A stretch of DNA of 15,112 nucleotides from Acidimicrobiia bacterium (GCA_013821025.1 JACDHN010000014.1:1-15112); one strand, 5' to 3'. Positions 1 to 7,031 are shown, counted from the stretch's first letter. The notes: generated by a model from the sequence alone, not told the origin. Translations and numbers: made by a program.

Positions 1-1
1 G

Positions 2-358
2 CCGTCGACGCTGGTCGGCGCCGGCGCCATGTCGGGGGTGATGGGCACGCTCACCTCGGTCGGCGGTCCGCCGATGGCGCTCGTCTACCAGCGCGAAGAG
101 GCTGGGAAGTTGCGCTCGACGTTGGCTGGCTTCTTCCTGTTCGGTGCCTCGCTGGCCTTGGTGACGCTGGCGGTGAGCGGCGAGCTCGGCCGCCGCCAGT
201 TCGTCGACGGGGTGCTGCTGCTGCCGGGGCTGGTGGTCGGGTTGCTGATGGCGCGCTGGCTTGCGCCGGTGCTCGATCGCGGTTGGACGCGGCCGGCGGT
301 GCTGGTGATGTCGACGGCGGCGGCGCTGGCGCTGGTGTTCGACGCCGTCATCGGGTGA
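2..358 (+). CDS. TauE/SafE family permease, C-terminal part (5' truncated by window)
   Basis: This is the C-terminal portion of an integral membrane protein. The frame is open from the first complete codon at position 2, so the ATG at 29 is probably internal. The residues TSVGGPPMALVYQ match the second conserved GGPP motif of the TauE/SafE (DUF81) family. Three hydrophobic stretches follow, around FLFGASLALVTLAV, LLLPGLVVGLLMA and AVLVMSTAAALALVF, and the protein stops soon after the last one, as is usual in this family. Members are proposed exporters of sulfite, sulfoacetate or other organic anions, but most are uncharacterised and no substrate can be inferred here. The gene converges on the FAD oxidoreductase, with a hairpin between them. 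Confidence 0.85.
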   Translation, partial: PSTLVGAGAMSGVMGTLTSVGGPPMALVYQREEAGKLRSTLAGFFLFGASLALVTLAVSGELGRRQFVDGVLLLPGLVVGLLMARWLAPVLDRGWTRPAVLVMSTAAALALVFDAVIG

Positions 359-430
359 CCCCGGCGGTGAAGCGGCACGGCGAAGCTCCCCCCACCACGG
401 TCTGGGCGTGATTTCTCCCAACTCACGTTC

Positions 431-471
431 TGGGTGGAATCTCTTCCAGCTGTCGGAAGGATTCCCGCCCA
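431..471. terminator. Hairpin between convergent genes (candidate bidirectional terminator)
   Basis: A long imperfect inverted repeat lies between the permease stop and the oxidoreductase stop. Arms TGGG/CCCA (431-434, 468-471), GGAATC/GATTCC (436-441, 460-465) and CTTCC/GGAAG (443-447, 455-459) pair around a 7-nt loop, interrupted only by small bulges. No T-tract follows on either strand, so intrinsic termination is inferred from the fold and the convergent context only. Confidence 0.55.
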
Positions 472-473
472 GT

Positions 474-1613
474 TCACCGTGGCGTGGGGACGAAGCGGGC
501 GGGATCGAGGTCCGCTGGCGCCACGCCGAGCGCCGGCAGGTCGGCGGGCCAAGGTCGGTCACCGACGACGGCAGCCACGGCGGCTGCCATCGCCGGAGCG
601 GACTTGATGCCGGCGCCGCCCTGTCCGACGAGCCAGCAGAAGCCCGGCGCGCCACCGTCCCACCCCAGTGCTGGTGCCCTGTCCGGTGTGAACGTGCGCA
701 GGCCGGCCCACTCCCTGCGCACGGTGCGCACGTCGAGCGTCGTCGTCTCGGCCAGCATCTCGAGCGCCCATGCCACGTCCTCGGTCTCCGGTCTGGCGTC
801 GACCGGGTCGCTGGGATGCTCGTCGGCGGGGGAAAGCAACAAGCCGCCCGACTCGGGTTCGAAGTAGCAACGCTCGCCGACGTCCATCACCAGCGGCCAG
901 CTGGCGACCTCGTCGGGTGCCGGCACCAGGCACGCCGTCCTGCGCAACGGTTGCAGCCCGAGCGGGGTGATGCCTGCCGACGTGGCGACGGCGTCACCCC
1001 AGGCGCCTGCGGCGTTGACCACCACGTCGGCTACCAGCGTGTCGTCGTCGAGTAGGACGGTCCAGCCGTCGCCCCGTGGTGTGCATGCCCGCACCGGAGC
1101 GCCGAGGCGCTGGTGAGCGCCGCGGTGGCGGGCGCCGCGTGCGTACGCAGCCAGCAGGCCGGCCACGTCAACGGCTCGGGCATCGGGCTCCCAAACGCCG
1201 CCGCCGTCGACGGCAGCGGGGCGCAGCGCCGGGACCAGGCGCAGCGCCTCCTCGGGGTCGACACGCCGTGCGGTCGGCGCCACTCCCGAGGCCGCCATCG
1301 CGGCGATCTGGTCGAGCAGCGCCGTGTCCTCGCGCCGGCCGATCCACAACAGGCCGCGTGGCGCTGTGAGCGGGTGGTCGGCGAAACCGACCGGCGGTTG
1401 CTCCAGGAACGGTCTGCTGGCCCTCGCCAGGGCGCAGACTGTGCGATGGCCGACGGTCTCCGACAGGATGGCCGCTGATCGACCCGTTGCGTGCACGCCG
1501 AGTTCGCGCTCGGTCTCGACGAGCGTCACGTCGTGGTGCTCGGCGAGTGCCCAGGCCGCCGACGTTCCGGCGATGCCGCCGCCGATCACGACCACTCGGC
1601 GCCGGCTTGTCAC
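474..1613 (-). CDS. FAD-dependent oxidoreductase (DAO family)
   Basis: A 379-residue flavoprotein of the D-amino-acid oxidase/glycine oxidase/sarcosine oxidase superfamily. The N-terminus has the dinucleotide-binding GGGIAGTSAAWAL motif (about residues 11-23), ending in an acidic residue (VTLVETE, Glu33) suited to bind the adenosine ribose. ATGRSAAILSE is the conserved segment near the isoalloxazine. VVNAAGAWGD in the middle and GQGGAGIKSAPAMA near the C-terminus are the other two family FAD motifs. Length is normal. The start is GTG at 1613, just before the Rossmann motif. The likely reaction is oxidation of an amine or amino acid to the imine with reduction of FAD; the substrate is unknown. 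The GntR-type regulator gene lies 94 bp upstream on the same strand and may control it. Confidence 0.88.
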   Translation of the reverse strand: MTSRRRVVVIGGGIAGTSAAWALAEHHDVTLVETERELGVHATGRSAAILSETVGHRTVCALARASRPFLEQPPVGFADHPLTAPRGLLWIGRREDTALLDQIAAMAASGVAPTARRVDPEEALRLVPALRPAAVDGGGVWEPDARAVDVAGLLAAYARGARHRGAHQRLGAPVRACTPRGDGWTVLLDDDTLVADVVVNAAGAWGDAVATSAGITPLGLQPLRRTACLVPAPDEVASWPLVMDVGERCYFEPESGGLLLSPADEHPSDPVDARPETEDVAWALEMLAETTTLDVRTVRREWAGLRTFTPDRAPALGWDGGAPGFCWLVGQGGAGIKSAPAMAAAVAAVVGDRPWPADLPALGVAPADLDPARFVPTPR

Positions 1614-1707
1614 TGGTGAACCATGTCACCGATGCGAGCGACCGAGCGCCAGCGAGGTAGTGACCAGGAGCTGCGCGGACCGCAAGCGGTGTGGCCGGGG
1701 AACGCCA

Positions 1708-2373
1708 TCACGGAGGCGTGGCGACGCCCGCCTCGCGCAGGTCGTCGAGCACGGAGCTCATGTGGGCTCGAGTTGCCTGCTGGGCGGCTTCGGCGTTGCC
1801 TGCCTCGATGGCGTTGAAGATGTCGACGTGCTCGCCCCAGCCGAGCAGGCCCCTGCGGTCGACGAGTATCGAGAACACCAGCTCGGTCTTTGCCCGCAGC
1901 GGCTCGACGGCGGGACCGAGGTAGCTGTTGCCAGCTGCGCGCTCGATGGCCAGGTGGAACTGGCGGTGGGCGGAGGCCGCCTTCACGACGTCATTGACGG
2001 CGGTGGCTTGGCGGCCGTTGTCGAGGATCTCTCGGATCTCGGCGAGCTGTTCGGGGGTGCGCCGCTCGGCGGCGAGCTGGGCGGCGAACGCCTCCAGCAC
2101 GCTGCGCAGCTCGAGCAGCTCCACGGCACGCTCGGGGTCGAGCGTGGCAACGTGGGCACCTCGGCGCGGTGTGACTTCGACCAGGCCGGTGTTCTCCAGC
2201 GCCCTGATCGCCTCCCGAACAGGGTTGCGCGAGACGCCGAGCTGCTCGGCGAGACGGTCTTCCAGCAGGCGCTCTCCTGGCTGCAACTCGCCCCTGCGGA
2301 TCATGTCGCGCAGTTCCTCGGCGACCACCTCGCGCAGGGTGCGATGGGCTTCCCCGAGTCGGCCGGCAACCAC
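1708..2373 (-). CDS. GntR-family transcriptional regulator, FCD (FadR-like) subgroup
   Basis: A 221-residue DNA-binding regulator. The N-terminal winged helix-turn-helix reads through LQPGERLLEDRLAEQLG, SRNPVREAIRALE and TGLVEVTPRRGAHVA, the standard GntR signature. From about residue 80 on lies an all-helical FCD ligand-binding domain, with candidate metal-ligand histidines in FHLAIERAAGN, GEHVDIFNAI and ATRAHMSS. FCD regulators commonly sense organic acids or amino-acid derivatives and usually repress neighbouring catabolic genes. The FAD oxidoreductase lies 94 bp downstream on the same strand and is the obvious candidate target. The start is GTG at 2373, close before the HTH domain; no strong ribosome binding site is visible. 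Confidence 0.9.
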   Translation of the reverse strand: MVAGRLGEAHRTLREVVAEELRDMIRRGELQPGERLLEDRLAEQLGVSRNPVREAIRALENTGLVEVTPRRGAHVATLDPERAVELLELRSVLEAFAAQLAAERRTPEQLAEIREILDNGRQATAVNDVVKAASAHRQFHLAIERAAGNSYLGPAVEPLRAKTELVFSILVDRRGLLGWGEHVDIFNAIEAGNAEAAQQATRAHMSSVLDDLREAGVATPP

Positions 2374-2489
2374 GGATCGAGCGTACCGGCGCCCCGCCGC
2401 GTGAACGGGTCCACATCCGGGGCGGCACTTGCTGAGCGCATACGAACATCGGTACGCGATCGACGTCGTGTTCGCTCCCTGAGTGTCGC

Positions 2490-2876
2490 TCAGCCTGCTG
2501 CTGGGCCGGCGCCAGGATCGACGGTCTCCTCATGGATCCAGCGCAGATAGGCCGGATGGCCCGAACTGATCGGCATGGCGATGACGCACGGGACGAGATC
2601 GGGGTGCTCGGCGTCGGTCTTGGCGACGATGGCGGGCACGAGCGCCGAGCGGCTGTGCACGGCGATGCGCGACTGGGCGTCGTCATAAATCGAACCGTCC
2701 CAGCGGTAGATCGCCCGGATGTCGGCGATGACGTGCACGCAGGCGGCCAGCCGTTGGTCGACGAGCGTCCGCGCGAAATCAGTGACCCAGGCTCGATCCT
2801 CCGCGGTGATCACGATCTCGGAGCACGAGTCGGACAGCACGGGCTGACTGCGGTGCAGATCGGTATCGTCGGTCAT
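2490..2876 (-). CDS. cutA: CutA1 divalent-cation tolerance protein
   Basis: A 128-residue protein matching the small trimeric CutA1 family. Family segments are visible in order: LVDQRLAACVHVI, IYRWDGSIYDD, SRIAVHSRSALVPAI, DLVPCVIAMPISSGHPAYLRWIHEET. These correspond to the family's LV.ERLAACVN, YRWEG, and VPEIIALPV..GNP.YL.W segments. The start is ATG at 2876. A longer reading frame runs upstream to 3212, but it crosses the tRNA gene antisense, so that extension is not coding. CutA was linked to copper tolerance in Escherichia coli; its biochemical role is still unclear. The gene stands alone here and is divergent from the tRNA. Confidence 0.9.
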   Translation of the reverse strand: MTDDTDLHRSQPVLSDSCSEIVITAEDRAWVTDFARTLVDQRLAACVHVIADIRAIYRWDGSIYDDAQSRIAVHSRSALVPAIVAKTDAEHPDLVPCVIAMPISSGHPAYLRWIHEETVDPGAGPAAG

Positions 2877-2922
2877 TGACGCCAGCGTGTCACGACCGGA
2901 GAAGTGCCGTCGTCCCCGGGGG

Positions 2923-2951
2923 TTGTCAGGCGAGACAAGGCGGCGTAATCT
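2923..2951 (+). promoter_or_regulatory. Promoter of tRNA-fMet
   Basis: A -35 box TTGTCA (2923-2928) and a -10 box TAATCT (2946-2951) are separated by 17 bp, near-consensus for a housekeeping sigma factor. The first tRNA base is 17 nt after the -10, which suits a short 5' leader. The element lies between the divergent cutA start and the tRNA. Confidence 0.7.
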
Positions 2952-2967
2952 GTGATCTCTACTTCGA

Positions 2968-3044
<77 letters not shown>

Positions 3045-3045
3045 A

Positions 3046-3084
3046 GAAACCCCAGGTCGGGCACCATGCCGAGCCTGGGGTTTC
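3046..3084 (+). terminator. Terminator hairpin after tRNA-fMet
   Basis: Starting two bases after the CCA end, GAAACCCCAGG (3046-3056) pairs perfectly with CCTGGGGTTTC (3074-3084). The stem continues with TCGG/CCGA past one bulged G and has an 8-nt loop. The following gtctta gives only a weak T-tract. Position and strength make it the likely tRNA terminator. Confidence 0.75.
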
Positions 3085-3088
3085 GTCT

Positions 3089-3124
3089 TACACCGGTGTA
3101 CTTCTAACGGATCTTCTAACGGAT
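3089..3124. repeat. 12-bp palindrome followed by perfect 12-bp tandem duplication
   Basis: TACACCGGTGTA (3089-3100) is a perfect palindrome. It is directly followed by two exact adjacent copies of CTTCTAACGGAT (3101-3112 and 3113-3124). The unit sits between the tRNA terminator and the IS481-derived DNA. It could be a scar or target-site remnant of earlier insertions; no function is established. Confidence 0.7.
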
Positions 3125-3156
3125 TCGGTGTGCTGTCCCGGTTCATAGTGGACGTG

Positions 3157-3255
3157 TTGGTTCCGGTTGCTGTGTTCCAGTTCGGGGACTGGCTCCGGTA
3201 GCTGGGCGACACTGGCTCCGGTAGCTGCGTTACACCTGTCTGGTTCCGGCTGCTG
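3157..3255. repeat. Four iteron-like 16-bp repeats upstream of IS481 transposase
   Basis: Four related direct repeats of the form YTGGYTCCGGYWGCTG occur at 3157-3172, 3189-3204, 3212-3227 and 3240-3255. The middle two are identical and the starts are 32, 23 and 28 bp apart. They lie 60-160 bp before the transposase start, where the left terminus of its insertion sequence should be, so they may be transposase-binding subterminal repeats. The outer tip may be near TGTGCTGTCCCGGTTCA at about 3129, but the second end is missing, so the boundary cannot be confirmed. Confidence 0.6.
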
Positions 3256-3314
3256 GTGCTGAGCCTCCTCGATGATGACGTGCATCGTCGTCAGGGCCCG
3301 GGGAGGTCGTCATC

Positions 3315-3767
3315 GTGTTAGTGGAGCTGGGGCTGGTGGAGCAGCGGTATCAGGCAGTGCTCGAGGTGTTGAACAACGCCTCGACGGTGACGGACGTGGC
3401 GGTCCGGTTCGGGGTGACGCGTCAGACGGTGCATCGCTGGCTGCGCCGCTACGCGGCCGATGGGATCGCGGGGTTGGTGGATGGTTCGGCGCGGCCGTTG
3501 TCGTGTCCGCATCAGATGCCACCCGAGGTTGAGGCCCGCATCATCGAGCTCCGACGGTTGAACCCGGGGTGGGGGCCGAGAACGATCCTGTTCGGTCTCG
3601 AGGCTGAGCGGGTCTCACTGTTGCCGGGTCGGTCGTCGGACTATCGGTGCCTGGTGCGTCACGGTCTGATCGAGCCCGAAGCTCGTCGTCGGAAGAAGGC
3701 GGACTACAAGCGGTGGGAACGCAGCCGGGCGATGGAGCTATGGCAGATGGACGTCGTTGGCGGTGGG
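3315..3767 (+). pseudogene. IS481-family transposase, 3' truncated by IS21 element
   Basis: About 150 N-terminal residues of an IS481-type transposase remain. After VEQRYQAVLEVLNN comes a helix-turn-helix (TVTDVAVRFGVTRQTVHRWLRRY). It is followed by the conserved GLVDGSARPLSCPHQMP linker, the second DNA-binding region (IIELRRLNPGWGPRTI), RRRKKADYKRWER, and the first strand of the DDE domain ELWQMDVVGG, whose Asp is the first catalytic residue. The match ends there because the IS21 terminal repeat begins at about 3768. The frame then runs into the IS21 end and stops at 3815. The start is GTG at 3315 with GGGAGG about 7 nt upstream. With the other two catalytic acids gone, it cannot be active. 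Confidence 0.88.
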
Positions 3768-3828
3768 TGTGCTCACCTGTTCTGGCCCCACCTTGAGCGG
3801 GTTGTGCTCGTCTGATTTGGCCCCACCC
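3768..3828 (+). repeat. IS21 left terminal repeats
   Basis: Two tandem copies of a motif of the form TGTGCTC-YCTG-GGCCCCACC are present: an outer one at 3768-3792 and an inner one at 3803-3828. The inner copy matches the inner right-end copy (6292-6317, inverted) at 24 of 26 positions. The two left copies are separated by 10 bp, while the right-end copies abut. Confidence 0.82.
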
Positions 3829-3853
3829 GGCTGAGGGGGTCCACCTCGATGGC

Positions 3854-5412
3854 ATGGCCGCCGTGAACGGTGGGTTGATGGAGAAGAGGTCGAGGGTGGA
3901 GTTGTTCGAGCAGATCCGTAGGGCACGCCGGTTCGATGCCGGTGTATCGATCCGCGAGTTGGCGAAGCGGTTCGATACGCATCGCCGCACGGTCCGTGAG
4001 GCGTTGGCGTCGCCGGTGCCGCCGGCCCGTAAGCCGGTGGTGCGGGCGTGTCCGGTGTTGGATCGGTGAAAGCCGACGATCGACGTCTGGTTGGAGCGGA
4101 TCGGGAGGCGCCGCGCAAGCAGCGTCACACCGCACGGCGGGTGTGGCAGCGGTTGGTCGACGAGCATCGTGCGCAGGTGGGCGAGTCGACGGTGCGCCGC
4201 TATGTAGCCGATGCCCGACGCCGTCAGCCGGCGGTGTTGGCGGAGGTGAAGGTGCCCCAGACCCATCCGCCTGGCGCCGAGGCGGAGGTCGATTTCGGGC
4301 AGGTGAGCTTCTTCCTGGCTGGGGTGCAGGTGGAGGGCTGGATGTTCGTGTTGCGGCTGTCGGCGTCGGGCCGTGGGTTTCATCGCGTCTATTTGAATCA
4401 GGCCCAGCAGGCGTTCTTTGATGGCCACGTCCGTGCTCTCGAGCACATGGGTGGGGTGCCGGGCCGGATCCGTTACGACAACTTGAAGCCGGCCGTGGTG
4501 CGGGTGTTGAAGGGACGCGACCGGGCCGAGTCGGAACGGTTCATCGCTCTGCGATCGCATTACGGGTTCGACTCGTTCTTCTGTCAGCCCGGTCTCGAAG
4601 GCGCCCATGAGAAGGGCGGCGTCGAGGGTGAGGTCGGCAGGTTCCGCCGCCGCCACCTGGTCCCTGTCCCTCACGTCGACACGATCGCCGAGCTGAACGA
4701 GCTCGTCGCTGGCGGCGACGCCACCGACGATGCCCGCTGGATCGCCGGTCGGGCATTGACGGTCGGCGACCACTTCAAGCTGGAAGCCAACACGCTGCAG
4801 CGCCTCCCGGTCGAGCCGTTCGACACCACGCTGCTGCTCACACCGCGGGTCGACACAAAGTCGCGGGTGTGTGTCCGCCAATGCTTCTATTCGGTCCCGG
4901 TGCGTTTCGTTGGTCGCCGCGTCGAGGTGCGCCTTGGCGCTGAGACCATCGAGGTCCTCGATGGCCCCAGGGTGGTGGCCGTCCATGCCCGGCTGGTGGC
5001 CAAGGGTGTCGAGTCGCTGGTGCTGGATCATTACCTGGAAGTGCTGCACATCAAGCCTGGCGCCCTGCCCGGCGCCACCGCCTTGGCCCGGGCGCGAGCC
5101 TCCGGGGCGTTCAGCATCGACCATCAGCACTACTGGATGACTGCCCGGCGCCGTCTCGGTGATCAGGCCGGCACCCGTGCCCTGGTCGAGGTTCTCCTCG
5201 CTCACCGCAGCCTGCCCGCCGACGCCATCCGCGTCGCCCTGCGGGCTTGTGTCGAGATCGGTGTGGTCGATCCCGACGTGGTGATCGTCGAGGCACGCCG
5301 CGCCGCCGGCGGCCACACCGCAACGGTGGTGCCGATCGGTGACGCCCTGGCCCGCTACGACCGGCCACCCCCGACGATCGATCACTACGACCAACTCCTG
5401 GAGGCCCGATGA
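3854..5412 (+). pseudogene. istA: istA, IS21 transposase with nonsense and frameshift lesions
   Basis: The DDE integrase of the IS21 element. The N-terminal part (from ATG 3854, or more likely ATG 3878) carries the helix-turn-helix VSIRELAKRFDTHRRTVREALASP. It ends at TGA 4067-4069, where relatives continue, probably with Trp. The same frame then reads KPTIDVWLE up to about 4096. The homology continues as ADREAPRKQRHTARRVWQRL only after a -1 shift at 4096, as if one G had been lost. Beyond this the frame is open to 5412. The three catalytic acids are visible in AEVDFGQ, RYDNLKPAV and EGAHEKGGVEG, and the C-terminal beta-barrel region is intact. One sequencing error could explain one lesion but hardly both. 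An alternative is translation from GTG 4048, giving a protein without the DNA-binding domain. Confidence 0.82.
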
Positions 5413-6215
5413 CCACCACCACCACCACCACCACCACCACCACCACTGATACTGCGGCCTCAGCGGCGATCGAAGCGGCCGCCCGGGAGCTGCGCCTTCC
5501 ATCGATCCGTGAACACGCCGGCCGGCTCGCCGCCCAGGCGCAGCGGGCCAAGGCCACCTATCTGGGGTTCCTCGCCGAGTCCCTCACCGTCGAAGTCGAC
5601 GACCGCACCGAACGCCGCCGGGCCCGGCGCATCCACGAAGCCCGCTTCCCTCGCATCAAACGCCTCGCCGACTTCGACTTGGACGCCGCCCCGACCATCA
5701 ACCCGGCCACCATCGCTACCTTGGCCACCGGCAGCTACCTGGACACCGGGGAACCCGTCGTGCTGATCGGTGATTCCGGCACCGGCAAAACGCACCTACT
5801 CATCGGTCTCGGCATCGCCGCCTGCGAACAAGGACGCCGGGTGCGTTACGCCACCTGCGCGCAGCTGGTCAACGAACTCGTCGAAGCCGCCGACGAACGA
5901 CGCCTCGCCCGACTCGTCACCCGCTACGGGCGCCTCGACCTGCTTTGCGTCGACGAGCTCGGCTACGTCCAACTCGACAGCCGCGGCGCCGAACTGCTGT
6001 TCCAGGTTCTCACCGAGCGAGAAGAGAAGGCCTCCGTCGCTGTGGCATCGAACCTCTCGTTCAGCGAATGGGGCCAGATCATCACCGACCCTCGCCTCGT
6101 CTCAGCTGTCATCGACCGCGTCACCTTCAACGCCCACATCCTCGAGACCGGCACCGATTCCTACCGGCACCGCACCAGCCGCACCCGCAGCCCGAGAACC
6201 ACCCGCAACAACTGA
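5409..6215 (+). CDS. istB: IstB, AAA+ ATP-binding transposition helper
   Basis: A 268-residue IstB/DnaC-like ATPase. Walker A is GDSGTGKTH (residues 121-129) and Walker B is LLCVDELGY. The C-terminal part has SNLSFSEWGQI and the sensor/arginine region AVIDRVTFNAHILETG, all typical. IstB loads IstA at target DNA and drives strand transfer. Its ATG overlaps the istA stop by 4 bp (ATGA), indicating translational coupling. The oddity is the start: twelve consecutive Thr codons (eleven ACC and one ACT, 5412-5447) follow the initiator Met. This is a microsatellite that lengthens the N-terminus without changing frame. The gene looks intact, but without a working IstA it could only act in trans. Confidence 0.92.
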   Translation: MTTTTTTTTTTTTDTAASAAIEAAARELRLPSIREHAGRLAAQAQRAKATYLGFLAESLTVEVDDRTERRRARRIHEARFPRIKRLADFDLDAAPTINPATIATLATGSYLDTGEPVVLIGDSGTGKTHLLIGLGIAACEQGRRVRYATCAQLVNELVEAADERRLARLVTRYGRLDLLCVDELGYVQLDSRGAELLFQVLTEREEKASVAVASNLSFSEWGQIITDPRLVSAVIDRVTFNAHILETGTDSYRHRTSRTRSPRTTRNN

Positions 6216-6291
6216 AACGCCCGCACCCTCACCCCATCGGCGCCACCCCGAAGGCCCCCCGAGCCACACAGCACCCCGTTTCCCCGCCGCA

Positions 6292-6340
6292 GGGTGGGGC
6301 CAACTCAGATGAGCACAGGTGGGGCCAATCCGGCTTGACA
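6292..6340 (-). repeat. IS21 right terminal repeats
   Basis: Read on the minus strand, the outer unit (6340-6318) begins TGTCAAGCCGGATTGG and ends in GGCCCCACC. The inner unit (6317-6292) begins TGTGCTCATCTGAG and ends in GGCCCCACCC. The inner unit mirrors the left inner unit. The outer tip differs clearly from the left outer tip beyond the shared TGT and GGCCCCACC core. Confidence 0.82.
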
Positions 6341-6522
6341 TTCCCAAGCTCGTCGATCGTCGCTCCGGGCAGTGCGAAGACCGAAATCCCGAACGTGCCG
6401 TAGACATCGTGCATTCGCTGCGCATCGGCGCGGAGTATCGATTCGGCGAGACGACCGCCACGAAGCACGATCTCCTCATCGTCGCCAAGATCGTCACCCG
6501 GTCGGACAAATCGCTGTTTCAC
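6341..6522 (-). pseudogene. Hypothetical protein, N-terminal fragment cut by IS21
   Basis: From GTG 6522 the minus strand encodes about 60 residues of protein-like sequence: VRPGDDLGDDEEIVLRGG, RLAESILRADAQRMHDVYG and TFGISVFALPGATIDELG. The match to chromosomal coding style ends at the IS boundary, where the frame enters the terminal repeat. The VLRGG...YGTFGISVFAL pattern looks like that of small uncharacterised actinobacterial proteins, but I cannot name the family. The frame is open upstream to 6585, so the start is uncertain. The C-terminal part is missing from the window; it is not on the other side of the element. Confidence 0.55.
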
Positions 6523-6589
6523 CGGGCCGAAGCTACCGATCGGGACCGAGCAACGTAGGGCGGCGATCGCCGTCAGGTCAAACGTTCAA

Positions 6590-7031
6590 GGGCTCGCCCG
6601 ATGTGCGCCCAGGATCCGGTGTTCAGAGATGCTCGACCACCGTGTTTCGGGGACGCAATTATGGGATGGGTAGCCGAGCGCGGACGTAAGTGCCGAACTC
6701 GGGCGCGTCGGGTGGACAATCTCTCGGCGCAATATCGTGCGGCTCCGGGGGTGGAGCCGAGGCCGTCACGTTCCGAGGTTGGGCCGGTCGACTCGCTGGT
6801 CGGTCGTCTTTGGGTGGCCGACACTGACGTCGGTCATCACGCCGTCCGTCGCTCGTCATTGATGCAATTCCAGATCCTTCCTCGGGAGGTGACTTCGTAG
6901 CCCAACTGCTCCATGTGGACTCCAGTCTACGGGCGAGCTCCGTGCGAGCCCGTAGATCAGACGTCATCGCCACCGGCCGGGCGCCCGTCGTGAGGGACAC
7001 TCGGATCTTCTGGTTGAGGCTGATCTGCTGG
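6590..7031. other. Region without a convincing gene; possible degraded DNA and a weak hairpin
   Basis: No reading frame in these 440 bp shows a recognisable family, good start signal or consistent codon pattern. A minus-strand frame ending at 6573 (last residues NTGSWAHIGRALERLT) could be the tail of a decayed gene upstream of the truncated hypothetical protein, but this is weak. An 8-bp inverted repeat CTACGGGC/GCCCGTAG with a 13-nt loop (6927-6955) lies about 75 bp beyond the end of the oxidoreductase gene at 7032. It could help end the sugar operon transcript, although no T-run follows. Confidence 0.5.

Larger units (their letters stand above)
3768..6340 (+). mobile_element. IS21-family insertion sequence (istA pseudogene + istB)
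   Basis: A 2573-bp element bounded by TGT...ACA termini with the multiple terminal repeats typical of IS21. It encodes IstA (integrase) and IstB (AAA+ helper), overlapping by 4 bp. It interrupts an IS481 transposase gene on the left and an unrelated minus-strand reading frame on the right. No target duplication is evident: the left flank ends gcggtggg and the right begins ttcccaag. An adjacent deletion or rearrangement after insertion is therefore more likely than a simple insertion. The ends are set by repeat comparison and could be off by a few bases, mainly on the left. Confidence 0.88.

Noticed and set aside
408..1055. Plus-strand frames across the FAD oxidoreductase and GntR genes
   Set aside because: These are open only because of high GC content. 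Composition is Arg/Ser/Gly-rich without domains, and the minus strand carries complete, motif-rich proteins.
3089..3255. Short repeats as a possible CRISPR array
   Set aside because: The units are 12 and 16 bp, differ in sequence and have irregular short gaps. There are no spacer-sized intervals and no cas genes in the window.
3541..5502. Very long minus-strand frame (653 codons) with a run of Trp residues
   Set aside because: It is antisense to istA and the istB start. The Trp run is the complement of the ACC microsatellite, and no family segment is visible, while the plus strand encodes clear IstA/IstB motifs.
6601..6900. Plus-strand 99-residue frame ending ...MQFQILPREVTS
   Set aside because: No recognisable motif, no ribosome binding site and odd composition. 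It lies between a truncated gene and an operon end, in DNA that looks decayed.
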